From JAJPXC01 sp964562375 (lineage in GTDB: Bacteria; Bacteroidota; Bacteroidia; Bacteroidales; Muribaculaceae), in contig CAZLSW010000104.1 of NCBI GenBank assembly GCA_964562375.1, forward strand, positions 1-8,346: a DNA stretch of 8,346 nt, written 5' to 3'. The translations under genes were made by a program, and so were the position numbers. A model generated the notes under the pieces. It was given only the letters and a program-made list of their open reading frames with translations, searched no databases and was not told the origin of the DNA. The first letter of the stretch is position 1. Every line of letters begins with the position of its first letter. This document shows, piece by piece, positions 1 through 6,727 of the stretch.

Positions 1-91
1 GCCCTAAATTCATTTTACTAGCATTAGGAGGCAGATGTTTAACGATGTGATTATAGATTTGCAATAATATACGTTGTTTTAAAGTTGCCAT
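1..91 (-). CDS. Start of an unidentified gene, cut by the window edge
   Basis: An ATG at 91 opens a frame that stays open for 30 codons to the window edge; the protein begins MATLKQRILLQIYNH and continues with a Leu-Pro-Pro segment. It starts 10 bases after the stop of the preceding glycosyltransferase gene, on the same strand, so it is probably the next gene of the operon. No Shine-Dalgarno sequence is visible; the bases upstream are AT-rich, which is common in Bacteroidota. The visible stretch is AT-rich (20 G+C in bases 1-60). A short amphipathic N-terminus of this kind occurs in some hexapeptide-repeat acyltransferases of polysaccharide loci, but 30 residues are too few to assign a family. 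The function is unknown. Confidence 0.5.
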   Translation of the reverse strand, partial: MATLKQRILLQIYNHIVKHLPPNASKMNLG

Positions 92-101
92 AAATGTTAA
101 G

Positions 102-1253
102 CTACCTATTTAATGATGTAATGATTTGGTGGGTGGTGGAGCGGAAGGCTTGATCCATCGAGATGATTTGTTGGGCAATTTCCTGGGAGGGGATGGGTTG
201 CAAGGAGATGATGGCTTGGGCTATCGATTCTGGAGTGGGTGAGTCGCAGTAGGTGATTAATGGGGAGATGGAGGAGGCGGTGAGTGCGGGGAGGGAGACC
301 GAGACCACGGTGAGGCCGTGGCAGAGGTAGACAAGCACCTTGGAGGGGAAGGAGGTAAAGTTGTAATCGCCAACGGGGGTTTGGGTAGAGAGCCCGATGT
401 GGCACCGGGAGAGGAAGTTCTCGTATTCTTCACCAAGCATTACGCCATCGTAAGTGACTGTGGCTTGCGTGTTTTCGTTAACCTCGGCAATTAGTTTTTT
501 AATGCCGTCCACCTCTTCCGCCGAGCCAAACCCGAGGATATGGACGTGATAATTTGCGGGCAGAAACGCGGCAGCAGCAGCAGCAGCAGCAGCGCCTCCC
601 TTTTGGGAAGCGAGCGTGCCGGCGTAGACCACATGGATCTTGCCGTCGGGGAATTTCTCACCGCTGGTTTCGACCACTTTATAGGGTCCGTAAAGCACCA
701 CCCGGGGCTTGTCCTGGGGAAGTTGGCAATAATCGGCGATCAGGTCATTAATCAGGATATAGGCGTCGGCGTGTTGGAAAGCGCGTATCTCGTTGTCAAT
801 CATCTTCTTGGGGTAATTGGCCACTTGGGTATATACCTCCTCGATTTGGTAGATGATTTTGCGTCGCGCCATCTTCCGCGCCAACCGAATGACGGGCGCA
901 AAACATCGCTCGTGATAAACGATTGTCACATCCTCCCGTTTGATTTTGAAAAGCAACGTGTACAGGAGTTGGGCCCGATTCATCCATCGCTCCACCATGC
1001 GCCCCAATTTGTTCTCGCTACGGAAAGTGGCGCAATGGCTTATCTCCAAGTCATTAACATTTTCTTTAAAACCTTTAAGCCATCCTTTCACTCCTGGTTT
1101 GCCCGCTGAAAAGGAATGAACATGCACCGCCCCATACAAGTCCTTCAGCACCCCGCAAACGTATTTAGCCTTGGTCAAGCCCGCCGGCGAGAACATTCGA
1201 TTGTCCCCGCAGCTATTTTCACCCCACAAAGTAATATAGTGGATTTTCATCAT
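102..1253 (-). CDS. GT4-like glycosyltransferase with a nine-alanine run
   Basis: Probable cytoplasmic GT-B fold glycosyltransferase that adds one sugar to the lipid-linked repeat unit; donor and acceptor are unknown. From the ATG at 1253 it is 383 residues. The N-terminal MKIHYITLWGENSCGDNR resembles the opening of Bacteroidales polysaccharide glycosyltransferases. The nucleotide-binding half begins near residue 210 with VVYAGTL, followed by an Ala run at 221-229, HVHILGFG, then GLSTQ near 287 and FPSK at 302-305 in the position where GT4 proteins bind the donor. No classic EX7E is obvious. The start is ATGATG: the first ATG (1253) overlaps the upstream stop as ATGA, the second (1250) as TGATG, so either could be used. 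An in-frame ATG at 1277 lies inside the preceding gene and is less likely. The C-terminal 60 residues are rich in Ser, Thr, Pro and Ile, and their DNA is unusually GC-rich. Confidence 0.85.
   Translation of the reverse strand: MMKIHYITLWGENSCGDNRMFSPAGLTKAKYVCGVLKDLYGAVHVHSFSAGKPGVKGWLKGFKENVNDLEISHCATFRSENKLGRMVERWMNRAQLLYTLLFKIKREDVTIVYHERCFAPVIRLARKMARRKIIYQIEEVYTQVANYPKKMIDNEIRAFQHADAYILINDLIADYCQLPQDKPRVVLYGPYKVVETSGEKFPDGKIHVVYAGTLASQKGGAAAAAAAAAFLPANYHVHILGFGSAEEVDGIKKLIAEVNENTQATVTYDGVMLGEEYENFLSRCHIGLSTQTPVGDYNFTSFPSKVLVYLCHGLTVVSVSLPALTASSISPLITYCDSPTPESIAQAIISLQPIPSQEIAQQIISMDQAFRSTTHQIITSLNR
571..593 (-). repeat. GCT trinucleotide microsatellite (seven perfect units)
   Basis: On the coding strand there are seven consecutive GCT codons (593 down to 573) followed by GCC and GCG, giving nine alanines. 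On the plus strand this reads as a 23-base GCA repeat. It lies in frame inside the GT4-like glycosyltransferase, just after the YAGTL...KGG segment at the start of its second Rossmann domain. Unit gain or loss would change the alanine count without breaking the frame. Confidence 0.9.
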
Positions 1254-2311
1254 GCTAACTTCTTGCCCAAAAACCAATAAGCTGTATATCTATTTTTCGC
1301 AAATACGATTATGGTTCCGTATATGAGCTCTAAAAGCACAATGCTTACTATGAGATAAAGTAATTGGTTATCCAGATCTATTTGATATTTAGTGAGGAAC
1401 GCATTGAACACTATGCCTTGAATCAAATAAATCACTAAAGTGTGCCTTCCAATATTAATCAAATGGCTGATTTTAGAAGTTTTAGTTTGCGATAGAAGAA
1501 GATTAGAAAAATAGTATAGGAACAATATCCCAGAAAAGCCCATAATCAAAAGAAATGACCAATAAAATAAGTGTAAGGAAGAAAAATCATTACCCCAAAT
1601 ATTTAGGTCCAAAGAATAACCAAACCATTCACGTTGCACCAAACAACATCCTAAAATATATACTATTAGACTTGCGAACCCTGTAATCCACTTCCTGTAG
1701 ACGAAACGTTCAAAGACATTCCATTCTTTGCATAAATATCCTGCAGCAAAAAAAGGATACATCACCTTAAACATGTTTAAATTCAATCCAACTATGTAAT
1801 GGCTGTAGGGAATAATCAAGACTAAAAATATTGAGCTTAGAACTAAATTTTTACCCCCCCCAATGTTAAATTTTCTTAAATAGCCATCACCGATTATACA
1901 AATTTTCAGCAAAATGAAACTGAAAAACAACACCCATATAAACCAATATCCATTGAATATAGTAAGAGCGAGGCTTCTAGCCATAAGATATAAAGAACTA
2001 TAATCGGCCAATCCCAAGAAGCATTTTGCGACCCAAAACACAACACACCACACAATCATGGGCTGAAGAAGTTGCTGAGACTTTTTGAGAAACATCTTTC
2101 GAGGATTCAGATTTAGGGCAGAAACTGACACATAGCCGGCCAAAAACATAAACAATGGCATGTGAACCAAATAGATTACCTTGCCGATTGGTTGACTGAG
2201 CACTCCGGTGCCTTCTCCTAATAATTGAATTGAATGTCCCCACAAAACCAAGAAGATGGCAACACCCTTTAAAAAATCTACTGTAATATCTCGTTGTTTT
2301 ACTTGTGTCAT
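1250..2311 (-). CDS. Membrane O-acyltransferase, acyltransferase-3 family
   Basis: A 353-residue integral membrane protein of the acyltransferase-3 family (Pfam PF01757), which usually moves acetyl or another acyl group onto sugars of cell-surface polysaccharides. Visible hallmarks are DFLKGVAIFLVLWGH at 12-26, ending in the conserved histidine H26, and VHMPLFMFLAGY at 49-60, followed by a basic stretch (RKMFLKK, 71-77) and LLQP, in the usual order. By eye there are about ten hydrophobic spans. Its ATG overlaps the stop of the upstream glycosyltransferase as ATGA, and its own TGA overlaps the next gene's ATG. It is markedly AT-rich (sampled lines 32-35% G+C) between neighbours that reach over 60%, which suggests separate acquisition. 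Codons 151-153 are an 8-G tract that could switch the gene off by slippage. O-acetylation of the repeat unit is the likely role; the acyl group and target sugar cannot be told. Confidence 0.9.
   Translation of the reverse strand: MTQVKQRDITVDFLKGVAIFLVLWGHSIQLLGEGTGVLSQPIGKVIYLVHMPLFMFLAGYVSVSALNLNPRKMFLKKSQQLLQPMIVWCVVFWVAKCFLGLADYSSLYLMARSLALTIFNGYWFIWVLFFSFILLKICIIGDGYLRKFNIGGGKNLVLSSIFLVLIIPYSHYIVGLNLNMFKVMYPFFAAGYLCKEWNVFERFVYRKWITGFASLIVYILGCCLVQREWFGYSLDLNIWGNDFSSLHLFYWSFLLIMGFSGILFLYYFSNLLLSQTKTSKISHLINIGRHTLVIYLIQGIVFNAFLTKYQIDLDNQLLYLIVSIVLLELIYGTIIVFAKNRYTAYWFLGKKLA
1854..1861 (-). repeat. Homopolymeric G8 tract inside the acyltransferase gene
   Basis: The coding strand carries eight consecutive G (C on the plus strand), encoding Gly-Gly-Gly at residues 151-153 as GGG GGG GGT. 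The following coding bases are TAAAAATTTAG. Nine G would give GGG GGG GGG TAA, an immediate stop; seven G would give GGG GGG GTA AAA ATT TAG, a stop three codons after the glycines. The present length keeps the full gene in frame. Confidence 0.9.
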
Positions 2312-3270
2312 AAGGCCAATTGAATATTTGATAAGGCGTTGGGGAAATGCGTCAAAAGTTTAGAAAAGGCGATGTCGTTTTGGTTGGTGGCGTGGTTGGC
2401 GGCTCCGAGGCTTTCGCTTTGGGAGGGGGTGACTAAGGAGAAGGTTTTGGCCTCGGGCACAGTCATCGCGATTTTTCGACCGTTGGCCACAGCGCAGACA
2501 TAAACCCATAGGTCGTCGGTGCCTACAGCCCCGCACTCTTTAATGGCATCCCAATCGAAAGCCTCCTTGGGCAAGGCTCCATAGGGATATAGGCAACCAC
2601 TCCCCGAAAGGATGGCATTGAGATAGCTTGGCTCGGCCAAACTATTATATCGGCGATCCCATTGTGAGTAAGGCTTCGGACTGCCGTCGGCACTGAAACT
2701 CACCCGAGGTGAGTCGTTGACTATAACGGCATCTGGATACTTATTGTGCAGATTCACAGCTAATTGGATAGTGTTGGGACGATAGAAGATGTCGTCGTCA
2801 AATGTCATCACCAATTCATCGGGCCGTTGGCGCTGGAGGCTGTAAAAATACTTTTTATGTGATTTGTAGTCCTCACAAAAATTGATCTCCAGTCCCCGGC
2901 CAATCAATTCCAGCACGGCGTCGGGCAAATCCTTCTCGCGGCGAGGGAACTGGGAGGAAGCGAGCCAAAGGATAATGCTGTCGGGCTTGTAGGTCTGTAA
3001 AAAGAGTGTTTTGATACTGAGCGCAACCTCATTTATGCGCGCGGGATATGATGTGAGCGAGACGATAACCTTCTCAGTGCGTGGCAGTTGATTAAGAGAA
3101 AGAGACGAGCTTGGCACCTTTTCGACAATTTTGCGCATCAGTTTGGAGGACCAAAGCCACGTGAGGTAATGGCAGTAGCGTATTTTGGGCGTGCGAGACA
3201 GCCAGGTGCCTTGCGGCACTTTCATCCACTCGCAAAACGAGAGCAACTTTATAGCAACCGATGGTTTCAT
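2308..3270 (-). CDS. GT-A fold glycosyltransferase with DDD motif
   Basis: A 320-residue probable glycosyltransferase, cytoplasmic or membrane-associated, with no clear membrane span. The catalytic domain starts near residue 67 (KVIVSLTSYPARI, then SIKTLFLQTYKPDSIILWLA at 85-104), which is the opening beta strand and helix typical of GT-A enzymes in Bacteroidales and other polysaccharide loci. FCEDYKSHKKYFY follows at 131-143, then MTFDDD at 155-160; these three aspartates are the likely metal and nucleotide-sugar site. GSG at 223-225 and TDDLW at 251-255 are in the place of the acceptor-side acidic motif. The first 60 residues are a basic, poorly conserved-looking extension. It begins with an ATGA overlap on the upstream glycosyltransferase and ends with an ATGA overlap on the acyltransferase. 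Donor sugar and linkage are unknown. Confidence 0.85.
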   Translation of the reverse strand: MKPSVAIKLLSFCEWMKVPQGTWLSRTPKIRYCHYLTWLWSSKLMRKIVEKVPSSSLSLNQLPRTEKVIVSLTSYPARINEVALSIKTLFLQTYKPDSIILWLASSQFPRREKDLPDAVLELIGRGLEINFCEDYKSHKKYFYSLQRQRPDELVMTFDDDIFYRPNTIQLAVNLHNKYPDAVIVNDSPRVSFSADGSPKPYSQWDRRYNSLAEPSYLNAILSGSGCLYPYGALPKEAFDWDAIKECGAVGTDDLWVYVCAVANGRKIAMTVPEAKTFSLVTPSQSESLGAANHATNQNDIAFSKLLTHFPNALSNIQLAL

Positions 3271-4247
3271 CGTTTCAAACGACGCTTGACCGCCTTCTTG
3301 AGAAGGTCGAATCGTCCGTATCGAATTTTGCGCAACACCCCTTCGGCCTTGGTAAAGAACGACTTATGGATGGCCTTCCTGAGGTCGAGGCAGTAGCGCA
3401 GATTATCTACCATATAGGGAGGGTGGTTGAGGGGGAAATCTATATCGTATACAGGGATTTCGTAATATCGACGCAACTTCCTTGCGGTCAAGCGAATATC
3501 ATCGACATTGTGTGTGGAATTGGCCGAAACGCCTATGCTTCGGATCATGTTGCGCTTCGGCACAATGTCGAATGATGAGTTGAGCAGCTTGCTGAACGAC
3601 TGAACCGATTCCCAATGAGGTTTGCCAGAAGCTCGATGCTTTTCAGCTACCTCCTTGAATTTCAGGAAGTGGGGGTCGTTAGCGTTCAGTTGCAGGGAAC
3701 TCATCTCGTAGTCGCAATCCAAGAACGTATAAGCTTCGTCCCAGGTTTGAGCCACCCGTCGCCAACTAGCCCAGCCCCAGACGCTTCCCATTCGGGTAAA
3801 GAAATAGTCATAGGGACATTCGGGGGATTCTCCCAAGTTGTTCATCCCGCAGATACGGTTGACACGGGGGTCGTTTTCGTATTTGTCGAGCAACTCCTTG
3901 CAGTACATGAAGAAACTCGGCGTGGGCACGCAGTCATCTTCCAAGACTATGCATTTGTCAACGATTGAGAACGCCCATTTATGGGAATAAAAAGTGGCCG
4001 GGTCGCAACCCCAATTGCGCTCTTGGTAGTTGCAATACACCTCACAATCCCAGTCGATATCCTCAGCGATGGCGCGGCAACGAACAATGCCATCCTTGTC
4101 GTCGGGGCGCCCGTCCCTAGGGCCATCCTGATAGAGAAGCAGCCGGCGAGGGCGCGCCTCCTTCACAGCACGGAACACCTCGGCGAAAGTGTCATCTCGC
4201 ACGAAGAAAATCAACAAAACCGATGTGTCAATTGCCCAGGGCTTCAT
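3267..4247 (-). CDS. HlpA-like GT-A glycosyltransferase
   Basis: A 326-residue protein of the family often annotated as hemolytic protein HlpA-like, which is a nucleotide-diphospho-sugar transferase family despite its name. Evidence: an N-terminal beta strand (VLLIFFVRDD, 10-19) followed by helix and DGPR at 41-44; NWGCDPA near 78-84; the acidic donor-binding motif VLEDDCVP at 101-108; VWGWASWRR at 156-164, a signature of this family; and NMIRSIGVSANSTHN at 233-247, its usual C-terminal motif. The last 40 residues are strongly basic and could contact the membrane or a lipid-linked acceptor. The ATG at 4247 leaves only nine residues before the first strand, which fits the family, and it overlaps the polymerase gene by 20 bases. 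Its stop overlaps the next start as ATGA. The specific sugar transferred is unknown. Confidence 0.88.
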   Translation of the reverse strand: MKPWAIDTSVLLIFFVRDDTFAEVFRAVKEARPRRLLLYQDGPRDGRPDDKDGIVRCRAIAEDIDWDCEVYCNYQERNWGCDPATFYSHKWAFSIVDKCIVLEDDCVPTPSFFMYCKELLDKYENDPRVNRICGMNNLGESPECPYDYFFTRMGSVWGWASWRRVAQTWDEAYTFLDCDYEMSSLQLNANDPHFLKFKEVAEKHRASGKPHWESVQSFSKLLNSSFDIVPKRNMIRSIGVSANSTHNVDDIRLTARKLRRYYEIPVYDIDFPLNHPPYMVDNLRYCLDLRKAIHKSFFTKAEGVLRKIRYGRFDLLKKAVKRRLKR

Positions 4248-5505
4248 ATTGAGGCTTGTATTTAGAAATCAGGTAATTAAGCATGACGGGGATAAACATA
4301 AATCCAATCCAGCTAAACTCTGGTGAACTCACGGGGTTGAGCACTGAAAGTATGAACAAGAACCCTAAGAAAGGCCAAACATAATGCTTGCGGGCTTGGG
4401 TTATGTAAATACCCACGCTCGGTTTAATGGCATTCCAGAATGTCCAATAATAGGCTAACGTTCCCAATATTCCCACTTTAACCATCATTGCCAGAAAGGT
4501 GGAATGGCTTACATAAACGGCATAAGCTGCAGTGCCTTTAGAGCAATTACTTCCCCATAATGGACTTTTAATCCACTCTTTTAGTGCTATGAGGTGGTCA
4601 AGGCTTCGAGCGCCCGAAAATTCCTCTATCTTTCCCGAGCCAAAAATAGCCTCGTTCATACGTGCCATTTTATCGCCCACAATAGAATCCCCGTATCCCT
4701 CAGATAAAGCATTTAAAATCAAAGGTAATGAATAATAAATCACAGGGATGGAGAATAGCAACAAGATGGTAACAATCGAGTTTTCCATCTTAAGATAAAG
4801 AATGTAAGCGCAAAACAGAATGGTCAATAAAAGCAATGTGGCAAAAGCGGCATTAAAAGCGAACACGAGGCATGCGATAAGGCCAACTATCAATAGAGCA
4901 CGAATTTCAATACGTTTGGTTATAGGAAAAACTATCAGGGTCAAGAACGTAATAGCCAAAAGTCCACAACAGTAAGAGAATCCAAAGGCACCAACGTTCT
5001 CTGCTCGCTTTTCCATCACAAGATCCGTGTCGGCGCCGGCTGTCATGGCTCGCATAATGTTTGCATCCTCGGCTAAAGCGCCCCAAGAACTGAGATAAAC
5101 GATAGTGAAAGCGATTATTGTGCCTACGATGATTACTAAATATTCAATTTGATTGTTCCTGCGCAACACAATATAACATAGCATGGCCGGAACCAGCAAT
5201 TCGGTGATCAAGAGCAAAGGATGCAAGAAACCAAATTTAAAATCACCGGGATAAGTGACAAAATAGGAAAGCAGGAGATAAGGAATCACCGCCACCACTA
5301 TAGAGCGGATGTAGGATATTGTAAGCGCATCTTTCTTAATGAACAACACGATACTTATCACTCCTATTATTGCTCGCTCCATAATATTGTTCTCCGCCTG
5401 ATATTTAGGCATAATCCAATGCACTGCCATGTAAATCATGACAATACATAAAAATATGGAGCTGGTAGTTAATCCACGGCTTCTTAAAGCCATTGAGTGT
5501 GCCAT
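4228..5505 (-). CDS. wzy: Wzy-type O-antigen/capsule polymerase
   Basis: A 425-residue, very hydrophobic inner-membrane protein with about ten to twelve predicted spans by eye (for example 15-32, 44-56, 67-84, 93-114, 121-140, 173-194, 202-238, 243-265, 337-357, 376-390, 397-413). It has a large hydrophilic loop at about 266-330 containing SGARSLDHLIALKEW (297-311), PLWGSN (315-320) and HSTF (334-337), the pattern seen in periplasmic loops of O-antigen polymerases and ligases. Being embedded among glycosyltransferases, it is more likely the Wzy polymerase that joins repeat units than a WaaL-type ligase, but sequence alone cannot separate the two. The start ATG overlaps the upstream stop as TAATG; a second ATG at codon 5 is possible. 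Sampled G+C is about 38%, lower than the adjacent glycosyltransferases, which is usual for polymerase genes exchanged between strains. Confidence 0.82.
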   Translation of the reverse strand: MAHSMALRSRGLTTSSIFLCIVMIYMAVHWIMPKYQAENNIMERAIIGVISIVLFIKKDALTISYIRSIVVAVIPYLLLSYFVTYPGDFKFGFLHPLLLITELLVPAMLCYIVLRRNNQIEYLVIIVGTIIAFTIVYLSSWGALAEDANIMRAMTAGADTDLVMEKRAENVGAFGFSYCCGLLAITFLTLIVFPITKRIEIRALLIVGLIACLVFAFNAAFATLLLLTILFCAYILYLKMENSIVTILLLFSIPVIYYSLPLILNALSEGYGDSIVGDKMARMNEAIFGSGKIEEFSGARSLDHLIALKEWIKSPLWGSNCSKGTAAYAVYVSHSTFLAMMVKVGILGTLAYYWTFWNAIKPSVGIYITQARKHYVWPFLGFLFILSVLNPVSSPEFSWIGFMFIPVMLNYLISKYKPQYEALGN

Positions 5506-6707
5506 TATAGACTATGGAAAAGGGAGATGTATTGGTTGATATTATTCGTCTTGCTATAAAGGTTTTGGGCTCGAGCGATGCAGGGGGATTGATAGGCGGG
5601 TTTACCAAGGTGGGTGATGTGGTCGAGGGCGGCGAGGATTTGGGCGGGGTGGTTGTCGTGGACCACGATGCCGCAATCGGGGCCGATGATTTCGGGACAG
5701 GCTGTGGCGTTGTTAGTGATAACGGGTGTGCCGCAGGCAAGGGCCTCTGCCGAGACTTTTCCGAATGTCTCTTGTATGGAGGGGTTGAGGAACACGTCGG
5801 CTATCGAGTAGTAGCGAGCCAACTCGCGGGGAGAATTTACCGCGCCCACCATTAGCATGTTATCGGGATAGTCGAGAGAGCGCGAGTAACCGCCCACCAA
5901 CACGAATTTTAATTCGGGTCGCGCCATGGCCACGTTGCGAAAAACCGTGAGACCTTTTTCAGGAGTCCAATGCTGAGATACGCCGAGCACCACAAAATCG
6001 TTCTCGCTTAGGTGAAGCTCGTCGCGCAGGGAATCATCCGACATAGGCTTGAAGGGGTCGAGATCCACCCAGTTGTAAATGCGCGTGATCTTGCGTGCGC
6101 GGGCGAAAATCGGCGAGCGCCGAGCCTCATTGGTTACCCAGTCGGACACCCCAACGACCGCAAGACGTGGCAGTGCCTGAAACAGGCGTAATTTGTCGCG
6201 GAATATCTTGCGGCTGCGGTCGAAAAACAGGCTGCGGTTGTATTTGTGGAGAATAGGACAATCGTGACACTCGGTAAGCCATTTGTAGCAATTGTCTTGC
6301 GTGTAGTGACAGCAATGGCCGGTCATAAACCAAAAATCATGCAACACCACCACCGTGGCTACGTCATGCCGGGCTAACCATTCAAGGAGCAATGGCAGAT
6401 TGATGTAATTGGCATGCAGATTACGGAGAACGACCACGTCAGGCTTAAATTCAAGCAATTGCGACAACATAGCCTTAGTGGCCCAACGAGAATGATAGCC
6501 CTGCAATCCCAACACTCGTGACTTTAGCGCATGTACCTTGTGGTCGTGGGTATCGCCAATTTGGTATATTCCGTGCGCAGGATCATGCATCGTGCTGTTG
6601 AACACCACGGACTGATGGCCTTGGCGCAACAGTTCCTCATGAAGCTCCTTGGTGGTGCGGCCTGTGGAGCTAAATTCGTAAACGGCGTTGATCTGGGCTA
6701 TGCGCAT
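5505..6707 (-). CDS. GT4 glycosyltransferase, Cys-rich WcaC-like type
   Basis: A 400-residue GT-B glycosyltransferase of family GT4. The N-terminal domain opens with MRIAQINAVYEFSSTGRTT, with the glycine-containing loop that follows the first strand. HDFWFMTGHC at 123-132 begins a cysteine-rich segment (C132, C133, C140, C147, C150), as in colanic-acid WcaC-like and related Bacteroidales enzymes. The C-terminal donor domain contains GVSQHWTPEKGL (242-253), FVLVGGY (268-274), NPSIQETFGKVSAEALACG (308-326) with the EX7E pair E313 and E321, and PEI at 338-340. The start at 6707 is preferred: the open frame reaches an ATG at 6764, but those 19 Pro/Arg-rich residues would lie inside the dehydrogenase gene and precede the natural first beta strand. 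With this start there are 20 untranslated bases after the dehydrogenase stop. Its TAA overlaps the polymerase ATG by one base. Donor sugar is unknown. Confidence 0.9.
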   Translation of the reverse strand: MRIAQINAVYEFSSTGRTTKELHEELLRQGHQSVVFNSTMHDPAHGIYQIGDTHDHKVHALKSRVLGLQGYHSRWATKAMLSQLLEFKPDVVVLRNLHANYINLPLLLEWLARHDVATVVVLHDFWFMTGHCCHYTQDNCYKWLTECHDCPILHKYNRSLFFDRSRKIFRDKLRLFQALPRLAVVGVSDWVTNEARRSPIFARARKITRIYNWVDLDPFKPMSDDSLRDELHLSENDFVVLGVSQHWTPEKGLTVFRNVAMARPELKFVLVGGYSRSLDYPDNMLMVGAVNSPRELARYYSIADVFLNPSIQETFGKVSAEALACGTPVITNNATACPEIIGPDCGIVVHDNHPAQILAALDHITHLGKPAYQSPCIARAQNLYSKTNNINQYISLFHSL

Positions 6708-6727
6708 CGAATCGGGGAGAGTGGAGG

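Noticed and set aside
571..593. GCA repeat as part of a CRISPR or other non-coding array
   Set aside because: It is a single trinucleotide run in frame within a coding gene, with no spacers or larger repeat unit.
540..1109. Long plus-strand open frame (189 codons) opposite the GT4-like gene
   Set aside because: It is antisense to a clear glycosyltransferase with recognisable motifs; its protein has a poly-Ser run from the same repeat and no family resemblance.
1748..1754. T7 run (A7 on the plus strand) in the acyltransferase gene as a second slippage switch
   Set aside because: Runs of seven A/T are expected by chance in such AT-rich coding sequence; it encodes an ordinary Phe-Phe in a membrane span.
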